From: an uncultured Desulfomonile sp.
GTDB taxonomy: Bacteria; Desulfobacterota; Desulfomonilia; Desulfomonilales; Desulfomonilaceae
Assembly (NCBI GenBank): GCA_903952205.1
Contig: CAJBEZ010000104.1
Coordinates: 52,163 to 116,162 of the forward strand
Direction: 5' to 3'
Length of the DNA stretch: 64,000 nt
Position 1 is the stretch's first letter; each line of letters starts with the position of its first letter. The notes beneath the pieces are model-generated. The model did not search any database, had not been told where the DNA came from, and saw only the letters and a program-made list of their open reading frames with translations. Positions 9,511 through 17,544 of this stretch are shown piece by piece. Position numbers and translations under genes: made by a program.

Positions 9511-10409
9511 GTGGATCTCGAGAAAAGTATTTTTATTGGAATTATCATAGTGAAAAAAGGAAACATATAAACTGCCGCAAGCGTTGGAGACAACGGCCCA
9601 AAAAAATATGAAGAAAAAACAATAACAAGAACATTATTCATGATCGCAAAACTTATTCCGGATGCGAGTTTTTCTTTGTGCCCCCCTTTGTTGATAAGAG
9701 CGAAACCCACCAAATAATAAATTGCTGATAGAACGTATGCAACGATTACACAGGACACAATGACGCTGGGACTCTGGAAGAAAAAATGGGAATATTTGGA
9801 GAATACACCCAAATTGATCGCAGCGAAAATAATCAGCGAAACAGGAAAATGAAATACAAGGATTCGGTCCAGGAAGTCCATGCAAAACCGTCTTGCCAAA
9901 AGCACCCCAAACATGGGCACAAAAACCACCATTGCCAGTAATCTCACCATTGAATCGAGAGGAATATGAACTTCCGCTCCGGCTAGAATCTTTAGAAGAG
10001 CCGGCAACGAGAAAGGAGCAATCAAGGAGGTTACAATAACCATACGTAGAACCGGCGCCACTTCCGTTTCCAGTAGATTAGCCATGAACGGGGCCACTAC
10101 TCCAGTAGAAATCCCCGATAAAAGAAGCACAGGGATTGCAAAATCCGGAAAGAGCCAATTCGTGATCCAATAAAGGATCGCAGGCAAAAGGATCAGCTTG
10201 AATGAAACCAATACGACCAGACGTTTAAGAGCCGTTGAGGATGTATCCAGGAGGGAATCAAACTTGATCCTGGAAAAGCTCAAGAACATCAGAAACATCA
10301 TAAAATAAAGGGGGTACGGTCTAAAAGGAGCGCACAGATCTGGTAGGAAAATGGCTAATCCTGCGGACACGAATATTACAATCAGGAGAATAAGGTCATT
10401 TAACCTCAC
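9489..10409 (-). CDS. bile acid:sodium symporter (BASS) family transporter
   Basis: The 306-residue protein is almost entirely hydrophobic, with about nine or ten transmembrane helices. The stretch LLSGISTGVVAPFMANLLE resembles the conserved helix-break motif of BASS-fold transporters, which carry organic anions with sodium. The second half has GISFAIMNNVLVIVF, in the position of the second inverted-repeat break. Substrates in this family range from pantothenate to pyruvate and steroid-like acids, and none can be inferred here. It overlaps the start of apbE. Confidence 0.7.
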   Translation of the reverse strand: MRLNDLILLIVIFVSAGLAIFLPDLCAPFRPYPLYFMMFLMFLSFSRIKFDSLLDTSSTALKRLVVLVSFKLILLPAILYWITNWLFPDFAIPVLLLSGISTGVVAPFMANLLETEVAPVLRMVIVTSLIAPFSLPALLKILAGAEVHIPLDSMVRLLAMVVFVPMFGVLLARRFCMDFLDRILVFHFPVSLIIFAAINLGVFSKYSHFFFQSPSVIVSCVIVAYVLSAIYYLVGFALINKGGHKEKLASGISFAIMNNVLVIVFSSYFFGPLSPTLAAVYMFPFFTMIIPIKILFSRSTCASDKI

Positions 10410-10489
10410 TACTTGATCTCCAATTGGTTTGCCACGCCCATGTTAGACCGTGACTAAATCAGAACAGGATATTGTCGAATTCAGGAGAG

Positions 10490-10909
10490 CTAGTCTACCG
10501 AGGTCTTTGTCCATAACATCAACCCCGTGGCCTCGTCGTATTGTCTGACCATGATAGGTCCGCTGGATTCCGTTCCATAGAGTTCCGCTGCGAATATAAG
10601 TGAACCTTCTCCAAGGTGTCCTCCCAAGCACTGAAAATTTTGATCTGACACAACGATGTGGGCATGAGCGAATATCTGTCCATCTTTTTCTGAAATGTTT
10701 CCCACACAGGAGACAATTTCATAGGCGCCGTGAAACTCTCTAAAACTATATCGACGATCGATTGGGTCATAAAAGCCGATGACCACTTTCGTTAGCGCCC
10801 CGATCAAAACAAATGATCCGGTTTTAATTGATCTTGATAGAAATTCGTCGGTTATAGCCTTCAAGATGTCTTCTCCCTTGGGGAGCCTGGCCAAAAAATT
10901 CAATTCCAT
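10490..10909 (-). CDS. PPC/DUF296-domain protein
   Basis: The start is placed at the ATG at 10909 because AAGGAG lies seven bases upstream; the frame stays open to 10984 but without a ribosome site. The 139-residue product contains the plant-and-prokaryote-conserved (PPC, DUF296) fold, shown by GSFVLIGALTKVVIGFYD, then HAHIVVSDQNFQCLGGHLGEG (key residues HAH and GGHL) and FAAELYG. Bacterial single-domain PPC proteins form trimers and have no firmly known function; binding of nucleic acid or a small ligand has been suggested for the family. It is divergent from the zinc-ribbon gene, with about 100 bases between them. Confidence 0.8.
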   Translation of the reverse strand: MELNFLARLPKGEDILKAITDEFLSRSIKTGSFVLIGALTKVVIGFYDPIDRRYSFREFHGAYEIVSCVGNISEKDGQIFAHAHIVVSDQNFQCLGGHLGEGSLIFAAELYGTESSGPIMVRQYDEATGLMLWTKTSVD

Positions 10910-11007
10910 ATTTTTCTCCTTAAGAAATTCTTTTGTAATCAATGGACGTGAAGGCCCTGCAATTGTAAGATAAACTAAAGACAAACTCTTACCGCGGGAG
11001 GCGTTAT

Positions 11008-11301
11008 ATGAAAAGAGGTTTTTGTCATCATTGCGGCCAATCCCTGGAATTCGATGATAAGGTTTTTCGTAATGACACCTGTCCTAAGTGTGGGTCGGAC
11101 ATTTACTGCTGTCTCAATTGCTCGGAATATGATGAGACGGCCTCTAACAATTGTATAGAGCCGCAATCTGAGAGAATTTCAGTTAAGGACCGTAGAAATT
11201 TCTGCGACTATTTTGACTTGTCCCCCAAGCAAACCTCGGGGAAATCAAAGGACAAAGCTGAAGAAGCAAAAAAAAAGCTGGAGGCTCTCTTCAAGAAATA
11301 G
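11008..11301 (+). CDS. small zinc-ribbon protein
   Basis: The ATG follows a GGGAGG site. The 97-residue protein has two CxxC knuckles in the first 30 residues (CHHCG and CPKCG), then CCLNCSEY, a later NNC and a NFCDYF motif. This makes a two-part metal-binding N-terminal half. The C-terminal third is charged and helical (KSKDKAEEAKKKLEALFKK). Proteins of this shape are familiar in anaerobic deltaproteobacteria, but I know no function. A role in binding nucleic acid or protein through zinc is inference. Confidence 0.65.
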   Translation: MKRGFCHHCGQSLEFDDKVFRNDTCPKCGSDIYCCLNCSEYDETASNNCIEPQSERISVKDRRNFCDYFDLSPKQTSGKSKDKAEEAKKKLEALFKK

Positions 11302-11378
11302 AATATTGTCTTTAGGTTAAAACCGCTAAGGAGAATATTCCCCTTGAAAACTTCAGGCGCTGCTCAGAATCATGTGAC

Positions 11379-11816
11379 TTAAAAGTCGAACGAATCATCA
11401 TCCAGAAAAGAGTCTTCCACTGCTTGAATTTCTTTAAGAATCTCAGGAGGCAATTCTTCTTTAGGCGCATCACGCCAGAGACCTTCCAGGTCATAAAATT
11501 CTCGGGCTGAATCTTGAAAAATGTGAACTACGACCTCTCCAAAATCCAGCAGGACCCAGTTGCCCTGAGTTAAGCCCTCAACGGAATAGATCCGGGCGCC
11601 ATCTGTACGCGCATCAGCGATGATTCCGTCTGCTATGGCGGTAACATGTCTCGCAGATCTTCCTGAAACAATCAGAAAATAGTCCGCAATCGCCGTCAAC
11701 TGATTCAGTCTGAGAAGAATAGGGCGCGTAGCTTTCTTTGATAAAGCCGCATTAAGAAACCTTTGCGCTTTTTCTCTGGAATGTGCGATTGTTAAGTTTT
11801 TAGAAGTTTTTTTCAT
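11379..11816 (-). CDS. rsfS: ribosome silencing factor RsfS
   Basis: RsfS binds ribosomal protein L14 and blocks subunit joining when nutrients run low. The 145-residue protein shows the family core: LTAIADYFLIVSGRSARHV, then GLTQGNWVLLDFGEVVVHIF, and REFYDLEGLWRDAP. It has an acidic C-terminal tail (EDSFLDDDSFDF). Its ATG overlaps the nadD stop by one base (TAATG), so the two are translationally coupled. nadD-rsfS is a widespread gene pair. Confidence 0.95.
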   Translation of the reverse strand: MKKTSKNLTIAHSREKAQRFLNAALSKKATRPILLRLNQLTAIADYFLIVSGRSARHVTAIADGIIADARTDGARIYSVEGLTQGNWVLLDFGEVVVHIFQDSAREFYDLEGLWRDAPKEELPPEILKEIQAVEDSFLDDDSFDF

Positions 11817-12466
11817 TAGTGATTGGATCCCTGCACGGAGTAAAGATTTTTTTCCCTGATGTAATCCAAGACGGATTCCGGAGTCAGATATCTTGCTGTC
11901 AATCCCTGTCTAAGTAATTTTCTAATATGAGTCGAGGAAATATTAAGGCCTGTGATGTTAGAAGGTATCAAAAGCATTTTGTTGGAGTGGATAAATTGGC
12001 TCCCGGTTGGAGTAAATTGTTCTTGAAGCGTCACAGGCATGCTCTCCCAAGCTTTCTTGAATTTGAGACCGGGACGTTCGACAATTATGTAATTAGCCAG
12101 ACTAAACAAGTTCTCAAAATCTTTCCACGTCCCTATTTCACTCAAGGAATCGGACCCCATTATGAAATATAGTTCATCAGTGGTTTTACTTTTTAAGTGT
12201 CTTAAAGTATTAACCGTATAAGAAGGGGCCGGGAATTTGAGTTCCATGTCGGAAACCTCAAATTTTTCATTTCCTTCGCATGCCAGTGCGGTCATGTTAA
12301 ATCGGTCTATGGAGCTTGAAATATTGGTTTCGGTTTTGTGCGGAGGTTGATGACAAGGTACGAATATGATTTTGGAAAGACCAAAAACCTCTGAAACTTC
12401 TTCGGCAAGTCTCAAGTGTCCTAAATGGGGAGGGTTGAATGTGCCGCCAAGGATTCCGATTTTCAA
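11816..12466 (-). CDS. nadD: nicotinate-nucleotide adenylyltransferase
   Basis: NadD adenylates nicotinate mononucleotide to deamido-NAD in NAD synthesis. The 216-residue protein begins with the nucleotidyltransferase motif GILGGTFNPPHLGHLRLAEE, contains YFIMGSDSLSEIGTWKDFE, and ends with the ISSTHIRKLLRQG motif (the ISST-x-IR signature). The length is normal for the family. It is divergent from rseP with 130 bases between, and overlaps rsfS by one base. Confidence 0.95.
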   Translation of the reverse strand: MKIGILGGTFNPPHLGHLRLAEEVSEVFGLSKIIFVPCHQPPHKTETNISSSIDRFNMTALACEGNEKFEVSDMELKFPAPSYTVNTLRHLKSKTTDELYFIMGSDSLSEIGTWKDFENLFSLANYIIVERPGLKFKKAWESMPVTLQEQFTPTGSQFIHSNKMLLIPSNITGLNISSTHIRKLLRQGLTARYLTPESVLDYIREKNLYSVQGSNH

Positions 12467-12596
12467 TCCAATCTCGTATGTTGAACAAATGGCTTGTTTT
12501 ATTGTAGCAAGATTTTATATTTAATTGTGTAAATTGAAAAGAGGAATCCAGTCAAATCACTTATGATCAGGGATTTCTCCGCTGGAGGACCAAAAT

Positions 12597-13670
12597 TTGG
12601 AATATATACTTGGCTTTATAGTCCTGCTGGGCGTTCTAATATTTGTTCATGAATTTGGGCATTTCATTGTGGCAAAAATGTTGGGTGTCAAGGTTCTGAA
12701 ATTCTCTCTGGGTTTTTCCCCTGTCATGATCAAAAGAAAATGGGGCGAAACAGAATACATGATCAGTTGGATTCCTTTAGGGGGATATGTAAAACTATTT
12801 GGCGAAGAACCCAACTCTGAAGAAGAAATTCCTCCCGAAGACACTAACAGAACCTTTACAGGTAAACCAGTGTGGGCAAGAATTGCGATTGTGGCCGCAG
12901 GCCCTATTTTTAACTTTGTTTTTGCCGTACTACTTTTGTGTTCAGGGTTTGTAGCAGGGTTTCCTGTTTTGGCTTCCGAGGTAGGCAAGGTCCTACCTGA
13001 CAGCCCAGCTTTGGAAGCCGGATTTCATTCCGGTGACGTTATAAAGTCTATAGATGGCCAACCAGTTTGGCGTTGGGATGATGTAAGGAATCTCATAGAA
13101 GATTCGGCTGATCGCAAACTGACTTTTATTGTAGAGCGAAATGGCGCAACATCCCAAATCTCAGTCATTCCAGCCTTGTCCGACCAGAAGGACATGTTTG
13201 GAGAGTTAAAAGGTAGAATTGGTATCGCTCCGTCAGGCAAGAAGGCGGAATTGGGATTCTTGGCGGCAATCAATGAGGGAATCCGCCTGTCGGTTTATTT
13301 GACCAAACTGGTAGTAACTACGCTTGTAAAGCTGGTACGCGGTGACATAGGGGTGAAAGCCTTAAGTGGTCCCATTACAATAGCTCAGGCCTCTGGAGAA
13401 AGCCTGAAGTTGGGGGCATTCAGTTTCATATTTCTAATGAGTTACATAAGTATCAACTTGGCCGTCATCAACCTGTTACCCATCCCGGTCCTTGATGGCG
13501 GACACATTTTCTTTTTCATCATTGAAGCAATAATAAGAAAACCGGTGACCGGAAAAATACGGGAAGTCGCCGTACAGTTAGGACTACTGATTATAGTCTT
13601 CCTGATCGGTCTGGTGTTTTTCAACGATATTTACAGAATAGTAACAAAAGGTTGGGCGCTTTCTCCGTGA
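12597..13670 (+). CDS. rseP: RseP-type site-2 intramembrane zinc metalloprotease
   Basis: RseP (M50 family) cuts membrane-bound anti-sigma factors and leftover signal peptides inside the inner membrane. The 357-residue protein has the zinc motif HEFGH at residues 18-22 in the first helix, one PDZ domain around residues 125-190 (VLPDSPALEAGFHSGDVI), and the third zinc ligand in LLPIPVLDGGHIFF near residue 295. It is somewhat shorter than enterobacterial RseP, which has two PDZ domains. Translation starts at a TTG with GGAGG seven bases upstream. tsaB follows after 63 bases. No sigma-E or anti-sigma gene is nearby. Confidence 0.95.
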   Translation: MEYILGFIVLLGVLIFVHEFGHFIVAKMLGVKVLKFSLGFSPVMIKRKWGETEYMISWIPLGGYVKLFGEEPNSEEEIPPEDTNRTFTGKPVWARIAIVAAGPIFNFVFAVLLLCSGFVAGFPVLASEVGKVLPDSPALEAGFHSGDVIKSIDGQPVWRWDDVRNLIEDSADRKLTFIVERNGATSQISVIPALSDQKDMFGELKGRIGIAPSGKKAELGFLAAINEGIRLSVYLTKLVVTTLVKLVRGDIGVKALSGPITIAQASGESLKLGAFSFIFLMSYISINLAVINLLPIPVLDGGHIFFFIIEAIIRKPVTGKIREVAVQLGLLIIVFLIGLVFFNDIYRIVTKGWALSP

Positions 13671-13733
13671 CAGAGGACAAAAATTTCCTATGTTCCAGGT
13701 GTTTGTCGATTAGATTCTAAAAAGGATAGGCAT

Positions 13734-14438
13734 TTGCTCATTCTGTCCGTTCACACGGCCACGGCATCGTTGGGGGTAGCTGTTGTCAAAGACGGCCAAA
13801 TTCTAGTGGAGAAAATTCTACAACCTGGCGGACAGCATCTTGAAAACTTACCAGACGCCATTCATCAGACACTAAAGGTCACGAACAACAAACTACAAGA
13901 TCTTGATGGCTTCGGTATAGCCAAAGGTCCAGGATCTTTCTCCGGGATCAGGGTCGGTCTTTCGGTGATCAAAGGAATGGCTCTTGCGTTGAATAAAAGG
14001 GTAATAGCCCTGTCCACTCTCGAGATTCTGGCTTGGCAAGCAGTTAACAAAGGATGTTTGGTGGTCCCTTTAATCGATGCGGGAAGGGGCGATATTTATG
14101 CCGGAGTATTCGACAAATTTGAAAAGGATATTCATGTTATCCAGGGTCCCCTTCTTCTGAATATAGAAGAAATCGAAAACCTATTGTCGGTTACAGGACT
14201 CAGAAGATCAACCCTGTGCGGTTCTAAGGAATTGTTGAATATAATAGGCGAAGACAACAGATTTGAACGGAAGGTAATTGATCACATTTCTCCAGGGGCT
14301 CTAGGTAATCTTGCTGAAAAACGACTCCAAAACGGATTGTTCGATGACCCCCAAACGCTTACACCTTTATATGTAAGAAGATCGGACGCTGAAGAGAAGA
14401 AAGAAAAGGTGATTTCCAACATGTCGGGAAATGTATAA
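13734..14438 (+). CDS. tsaB: tRNA threonylcarbamoyladenosine biosynthesis protein TsaB
   Basis: TsaB partners TsaD and TsaE in making the t6A modification at position 37 of ANN-decoding tRNAs. The 234-residue protein opens with LILSVHTATASLGVAVV and has the core motif GIAKGPGSFSGIRVGLSVIKG (key part GPGSFSGIR), both typical of TsaB. It then has LIDAGRGDIYAGVFD. The start is a TTG behind AAAGGATAGG. It is co-directional with rseP. The other TsaBDE partners are not in the window. Confidence 0.92.
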   Translation: MLILSVHTATASLGVAVVKDGQILVEKILQPGGQHLENLPDAIHQTLKVTNNKLQDLDGFGIAKGPGSFSGIRVGLSVIKGMALALNKRVIALSTLEILAWQAVNKGCLVVPLIDAGRGDIYAGVFDKFEKDIHVIQGPLLLNIEEIENLLSVTGLRRSTLCGSKELLNIIGEDNRFERKVIDHISPGALGNLAEKRLQNGLFDDPQTLTPLYVRRSDAEEKKEKVISNMSGNV

Positions 14439-14550
14439 AAGTTGGCCAACTTAACAATTCATCAAATTTGGAGCGCGAGTTTTTGACGAATGGACGGTAA
14501 CAAAAAAAGGACCAAAATAACAACGGAGTGACAAACAATCTTTATCGTTG

Positions 14551-15330
14551 TCATGGAAAAAAGGAGTAATTGGTGTCTCCTCCAAATGCGCCTTTGGAGA
14601 ACTCCCTGGGGTTAATCCGAATGGCGTCGCTTTCGATTTCAATTAAATGATATGAGCTGTCCCAACGGTCTAGCAAGGGAGACCCGCAGGAAGAAAATAC
14701 CAGGGAAGATTCGGTTTCAGGGATACGAAGTTCGACCACGGAAGCCCTGTGTTTATGACCCTGGAGAATCAGTCGCACTCCAAGTTGCGCGCAGATGGTC
14801 AATATAGCGCTTGCGTCTGAAAGTTGGTGAGCCCAAAAAGAAGAAGCGCGCAAAACCGGTAGAATCGGATGATGCAAAAAAAGGACCTTGAAGTATGACT
14901 TGTGGTTGCCGGCCTCTTCCCGGAACCAGTATCGACTGTCCCTGGAAATCGATCCAGGCCAGGACGGAAGTTGGCTGACTGAGTTCAATCCAAACATGAT
15001 AGCTCTGTGTTCTTCAGATTTATGCAGGACCTGGTCGCTTTTTCCAAAATAGGATCGATATCTTCTCATAGCCAACGAAGGAATGATGTATTCCCATGGA
15101 GCGAAAAGAGATACCTCCCTATTTCCCGGTATCGTTAAATATTCACAACAGAGTGAATCGAGAAACTCTCTCGCTTGCTGAAATTCAGCAATTTTCCCCC
15201 TGTCAGTGATATCTCCGGTGACGATGACCAAATCCAATTTATGGAAAAACAGGTCTTCCTTGAGAGCGTTCAACTTCTCTGTCGAGATCATTTTTCCGAA
15301 ATGGAGATCAGATAAGTGAGCTATTTTCAT
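14551..15330 (-). CDS. calcineurin-like metallophosphoesterase with altered GNH motif
   Basis: The 259-residue protein starts with MKIAHLSDLHFG (the D-x-H metal motif), followed by VIVTGDITDRG (GD motif), IPGNREVS where the family normally has GNHD/E, LFLHHPILP, and LQGHKHR (GHxH-like). This order is that of CpdA-type class III phosphodiesterases and related enzymes. The Arg in place of the catalytic His of GNH is the odd point. The ATG at 15330 is preferred; an upstream TTG at 15342 is in frame. It stands alone between tsaB (convergent) and a divergent exported protein gene. The substrate is unknown. Confidence 0.75.
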   Translation of the reverse strand: MKIAHLSDLHFGKMISTEKLNALKEDLFFHKLDLVIVTGDITDRGKIAEFQQAREFLDSLCCEYLTIPGNREVSLFAPWEYIIPSLAMRRYRSYFGKSDQVLHKSEEHRAIMFGLNSVSQLPSWPGSISRDSRYWFREEAGNHKSYFKVLFLHHPILPVLRASSFWAHQLSDASAILTICAQLGVRLILQGHKHRASVVELRIPETESSLVFSSCGSPLLDRWDSSYHLIEIESDAIRINPREFSKGAFGGDTNYSFFP

Positions 15331-15429
15331 GAAACAGGACAATAGCTATGGATGTATCGATGGTCAATAGAGTATTTGCCTGTTGTTCCGTGCAAATGGC
15401 GCCAAACTATTTATTCAAGTTTTAAGTTG

Positions 15430-15449
15430 ATTAATTGGTTCAAATTAAT
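15430..15449. promoter_or_regulatory. AT-rich inverted repeat upstream of the Gly/Tyr-rich gene
   Basis: ATTAATT at 15430-15436 is followed after six bases (GGTTCA) by its perfect complement AATTAAT at 15443-15449. The site lies about 100 bases before the start at 15548, in an AT-rich stretch between two divergent genes. It could be an operator or part of a promoter; no matching factor is known. Confidence 0.25.
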
Positions 15450-15547
15450 TAGAATCATTGAATAAAACTATATGGTATTTTTCTAAAATGTCGGTTCTTT
15501 TCCGGCTGAATCCTTCATGCTATTATCCCTTTTAAAGGAGCGTGTTC

Positions 15548-16519
15548 ATGAAACCAATATTACGTCTATGTTTTACTGTATTTGTCTGTTTTTCAATGTC
15601 CGGGATGGCCATCGGACAAGACTCATACAGTGGTTATTATCCATACCAGGGGCAAAACTCCGGAGGTTACGGTTACTCCTCCGGCTATGATCCAGCCTCA
15701 GGCCAGGGGTCTTCTTATGGTTACGGTTCCCCTTACGGATACTCCGAACAATCTGCGCCCCAGGGTAATCAGGCGCAGTATGGTTATGACCAATATCCCG
15801 GTATGCCGGGTTACGGACGGTACGACAATGCGCCTGTCGGTTCAGGAAGCTACGGTTTGCCGTCGGGTTACCCCCAGACGCAGTCGAATGACCCCACACT
15901 GAGATCCCGTCTGGCCCAGCCTAGGAACAGGAGCGGCTCGCCGGAGGTTAGAGAATCGACTAGAATAGTGACACCATCGAGGCGAGGCGCCACGGCCCGC
16001 TCCACTCAGCCCGTTGCGGTTCGTAGCGATCCGGACGCAGAAAATGGGCCTCTTTATGGCCGTGAGATCTATTGGGATGGTCGAGAATCTGATCGACAGG
16101 AGTCATCCGCTGCTCCAACTGAGAGCAGACCAAGCCGGACCGTAAATACGCGCGTGCCTGCCGCAGGGGCCGACAACGCCGAAAGACAAATCAGACCATT
16201 CTCGAATCTGAACCAAGAACAAAAATCCAATAGAACCAGATCAAACGTTGTTAGACAGCAGAACAAGGCCTCTTTAGCTTCACCACCACCGCCGCCTTCA
16301 GACTTAAAATGGGGGAAAGAAGATTCCAGCGCCGGCGAACAACAATCTCTTCAGCCCAAACCCTCTTTCAAATGGGGAATGCAGGGGAAACCAGCCATGA
16401 TTGGAGCAGAACCTGGAAGAAGTGAATCAAGTCAGGGTTCAACCCAGCTTTCACAGCAAAATGCACAAAGTTCCGGCGCCGGGGAGGGAAAGAAGTTTCA
16501 GTGGGGAAAAGTTCAATAA
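15548..16519 (+). CDS. exported low-complexity Gly/Tyr/Ser-rich protein
   Basis: The ATG at 15548 has AAAGGAG eight bases upstream; a GTG at 15542 is too close to it. A signal peptide (MKPILRLCFTVFVCFSMSG) ends near AIGQ. The next 90 residues are a low-complexity run rich in Gly, Tyr, Ser and Gln (units such as YGYSSGYD, YGYGSPYGYS, YGYDQYPGMPGYGRYD). The middle is Arg/Pro/Ser-rich. The C-terminal third carries three copies of a short WG motif: DLKWGKED, SFKWGMQG and KFQWGKVQ, the last at the very C-terminus. No enzyme domain is seen. A surface, matrix or envelope-scaffold role is inference only. Confidence 0.6.
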   Translation: MKPILRLCFTVFVCFSMSGMAIGQDSYSGYYPYQGQNSGGYGYSSGYDPASGQGSSYGYGSPYGYSEQSAPQGNQAQYGYDQYPGMPGYGRYDNAPVGSGSYGLPSGYPQTQSNDPTLRSRLAQPRNRSGSPEVRESTRIVTPSRRGATARSTQPVAVRSDPDAENGPLYGREIYWDGRESDRQESSAAPTESRPSRTVNTRVPAAGADNAERQIRPFSNLNQEQKSNRTRSNVVRQQNKASLASPPPPPSDLKWGKEDSSAGEQQSLQPKPSFKWGMQGKPAMIGAEPGRSESSQGSTQLSQQNAQSSGAGEGKKFQWGKVQ

Positions 16520-16576
16520 GGTATGTTTTGTATTTCTGGTTTACGTAAAAAGATATAAACGGTGTTGGAAAAGAAG

Positions 16577-16606
16577 GGCCATTTCGGGTTAGACCCCGAA
16601 ATGGCC
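16577..16606. terminator. strong hairpin between convergent genes
   Basis: A perfect 12-base-pair stem, GGCCATTTCGGG (16577-16588) with CCCGAAATGGCC (16595-16606), closes a six-base loop TTAGAC. It lies between the Gly/Tyr-rich gene and the small minus-strand gene. On the minus strand it is followed by CTTCTTTTCC, a modest T-rich tail, so it may serve both directions. Confidence 0.6.
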
Positions 16607-16625
16607 AAAAAGGTTTCCTTTTTGG
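16605..16625. terminator. second overlapping hairpin
   Basis: CCAAAAAGG (16605-16613) and CCTTTTTGG (16617-16625) are perfect complements around TTT. It shares two bases with the preceding stem, so the two structures compete. Together they form a compact bidirectional stop region for the converging transcripts. Confidence 0.4.
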
Positions 16626-16646
16626 AAAGCAGGGGCGCCATAGAAG

Positions 16647-16856
16647 TTAGGATGGCGTATCTTCTAGCGAATTCTGGATCTTGTCAACATAAGTTAGGAT
16701 ATCTTTTAACAATGGCCTGACCACAAGGGCCCATTCCTGCTGGTCCCTCATATTCACCGATCCCGTTTCGAGGACTTTGGCCACGACAAAGAGCTTGGTT
16801 CGAGAATCATAGACTTCCTGTCTCACTCTTTGGGCATTCCATGTTTCGTCGTTCAA
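16647..16856 (-). CDS. small protein of unknown function
   Basis: The start is set at a TTG (16854-16856) behind AAAGGAGGT with five bases between, a very strong site; the open frame runs further to 16910 without one. The 69-residue product (beginning NDETWNAQRVRQEVYDSR) has a beta-like stretch TKLFVVAKVLETGS and a helical C-terminal half (WALVVRPLLKDILTYVDKI). No family is recognised. It lies 97 bases downstream of iorB on the same strand and might share its transcript. Confidence 0.5.
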   Translation of the reverse strand: MNDETWNAQRVRQEVYDSRTKLFVVAKVLETGSVNMRDQQEWALVVRPLLKDILTYVDKIQNSLEDTPS

Positions 16857-16953
16857 TTTAACCTCCTTTATCGTCAAACGCTCAACCAAAGCGTGACCCC
16901 ACTTTGTCAATCTGAAATTGTCTTAAAATGGTAGGTGGAATCAAGTGAACCGA

Positions 16954-17544
16954 CTAAGCCGGCGCCATGGAACGGCCTTCATTAAAGGCTTTCAAATTAA
17001 TATCCACCAACTTTGGTTTCAAAGATTCCTTCAAGGTCTTTTCATAAGTTTCAGCGGGAATATCTAGGAACTTGGACAAGACACCGAGAAAGATGACATT
17101 GAGCACCCTTAAATTTCCAATTTTTGCAGCTACAGACTCCCCATCAACAACAATGGCGCTAGGAGCTTTTGTCTTGATTCGTTCCAGAACATCCTGCGGG
17201 TATTCCTGTTGGCCGGTGAATACCGACGGAGGTAAGATTTTCTGATTATTAACTACGACTTGCCCTTTTACAGATAGGAAAGGGAAATATCTGAGAGTTT
17301 CAATCTGTTCGAAAGATAGGAGTATGTCGGCTTCTCCCATTTTTATTATGGGAGATCTTACTGTTTTTCCGAAGCGAACGTGACTCGACACAGACCCACC
17401 TCTCTGAGCCATTCCGTGTATTTCATTCTTCTTGACATCATATCCATGTTTGGCGGCGACTTTTCCCAATACGTCGCTCGCCAGGATTATGCCCTGCCCA
17501 CCAACACCCACGATCAGCACATTGTAAACACGGTCCTGGCTCAT
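16954..17544 (-). CDS. iorB: indolepyruvate:ferredoxin oxidoreductase, beta subunit
   Basis: IorB is the gamma-type subunit of the oxygen-sensitive 2-oxoacid:ferredoxin oxidoreductase that converts aryl pyruvates to aryl-acetyl-CoA with reduction of ferredoxin. The 196-residue protein shows NVLIVGVGGQGIILASDVLG at the N-terminus and KNEIHGMAQRGGSVSSHVRFG, both diagnostic of this subunit. Its ATG overlaps the iorA stop codon by four bases (ATGA), with the ribosome site GAGGAGG inside the iorA 3' end. Length is typical. Confidence 0.95.
   Translation of the reverse strand: MSQDRVYNVLIVGVGGQGIILASDVLGKVAAKHGYDVKKNEIHGMAQRGGSVSSHVRFGKTVRSPIIKMGEADILLSFEQIETLRYFPFLSVKGQVVVNNQKILPPSVFTGQQEYPQDVLERIKTKAPSAIVVDGESVAAKIGNLRVLNVIFLGVLSKFLDIPAETYEKTLKESLKPKLVDINLKAFNEGRSMAPA

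Noticed and set aside
15573..15902. overlapping ORFs in both other frames of the Gly/Tyr-rich gene
   Set aside because: They arise from the repeated Gly/Tyr codons; only the frame from 15548 has a signal peptide and a ribosome site.
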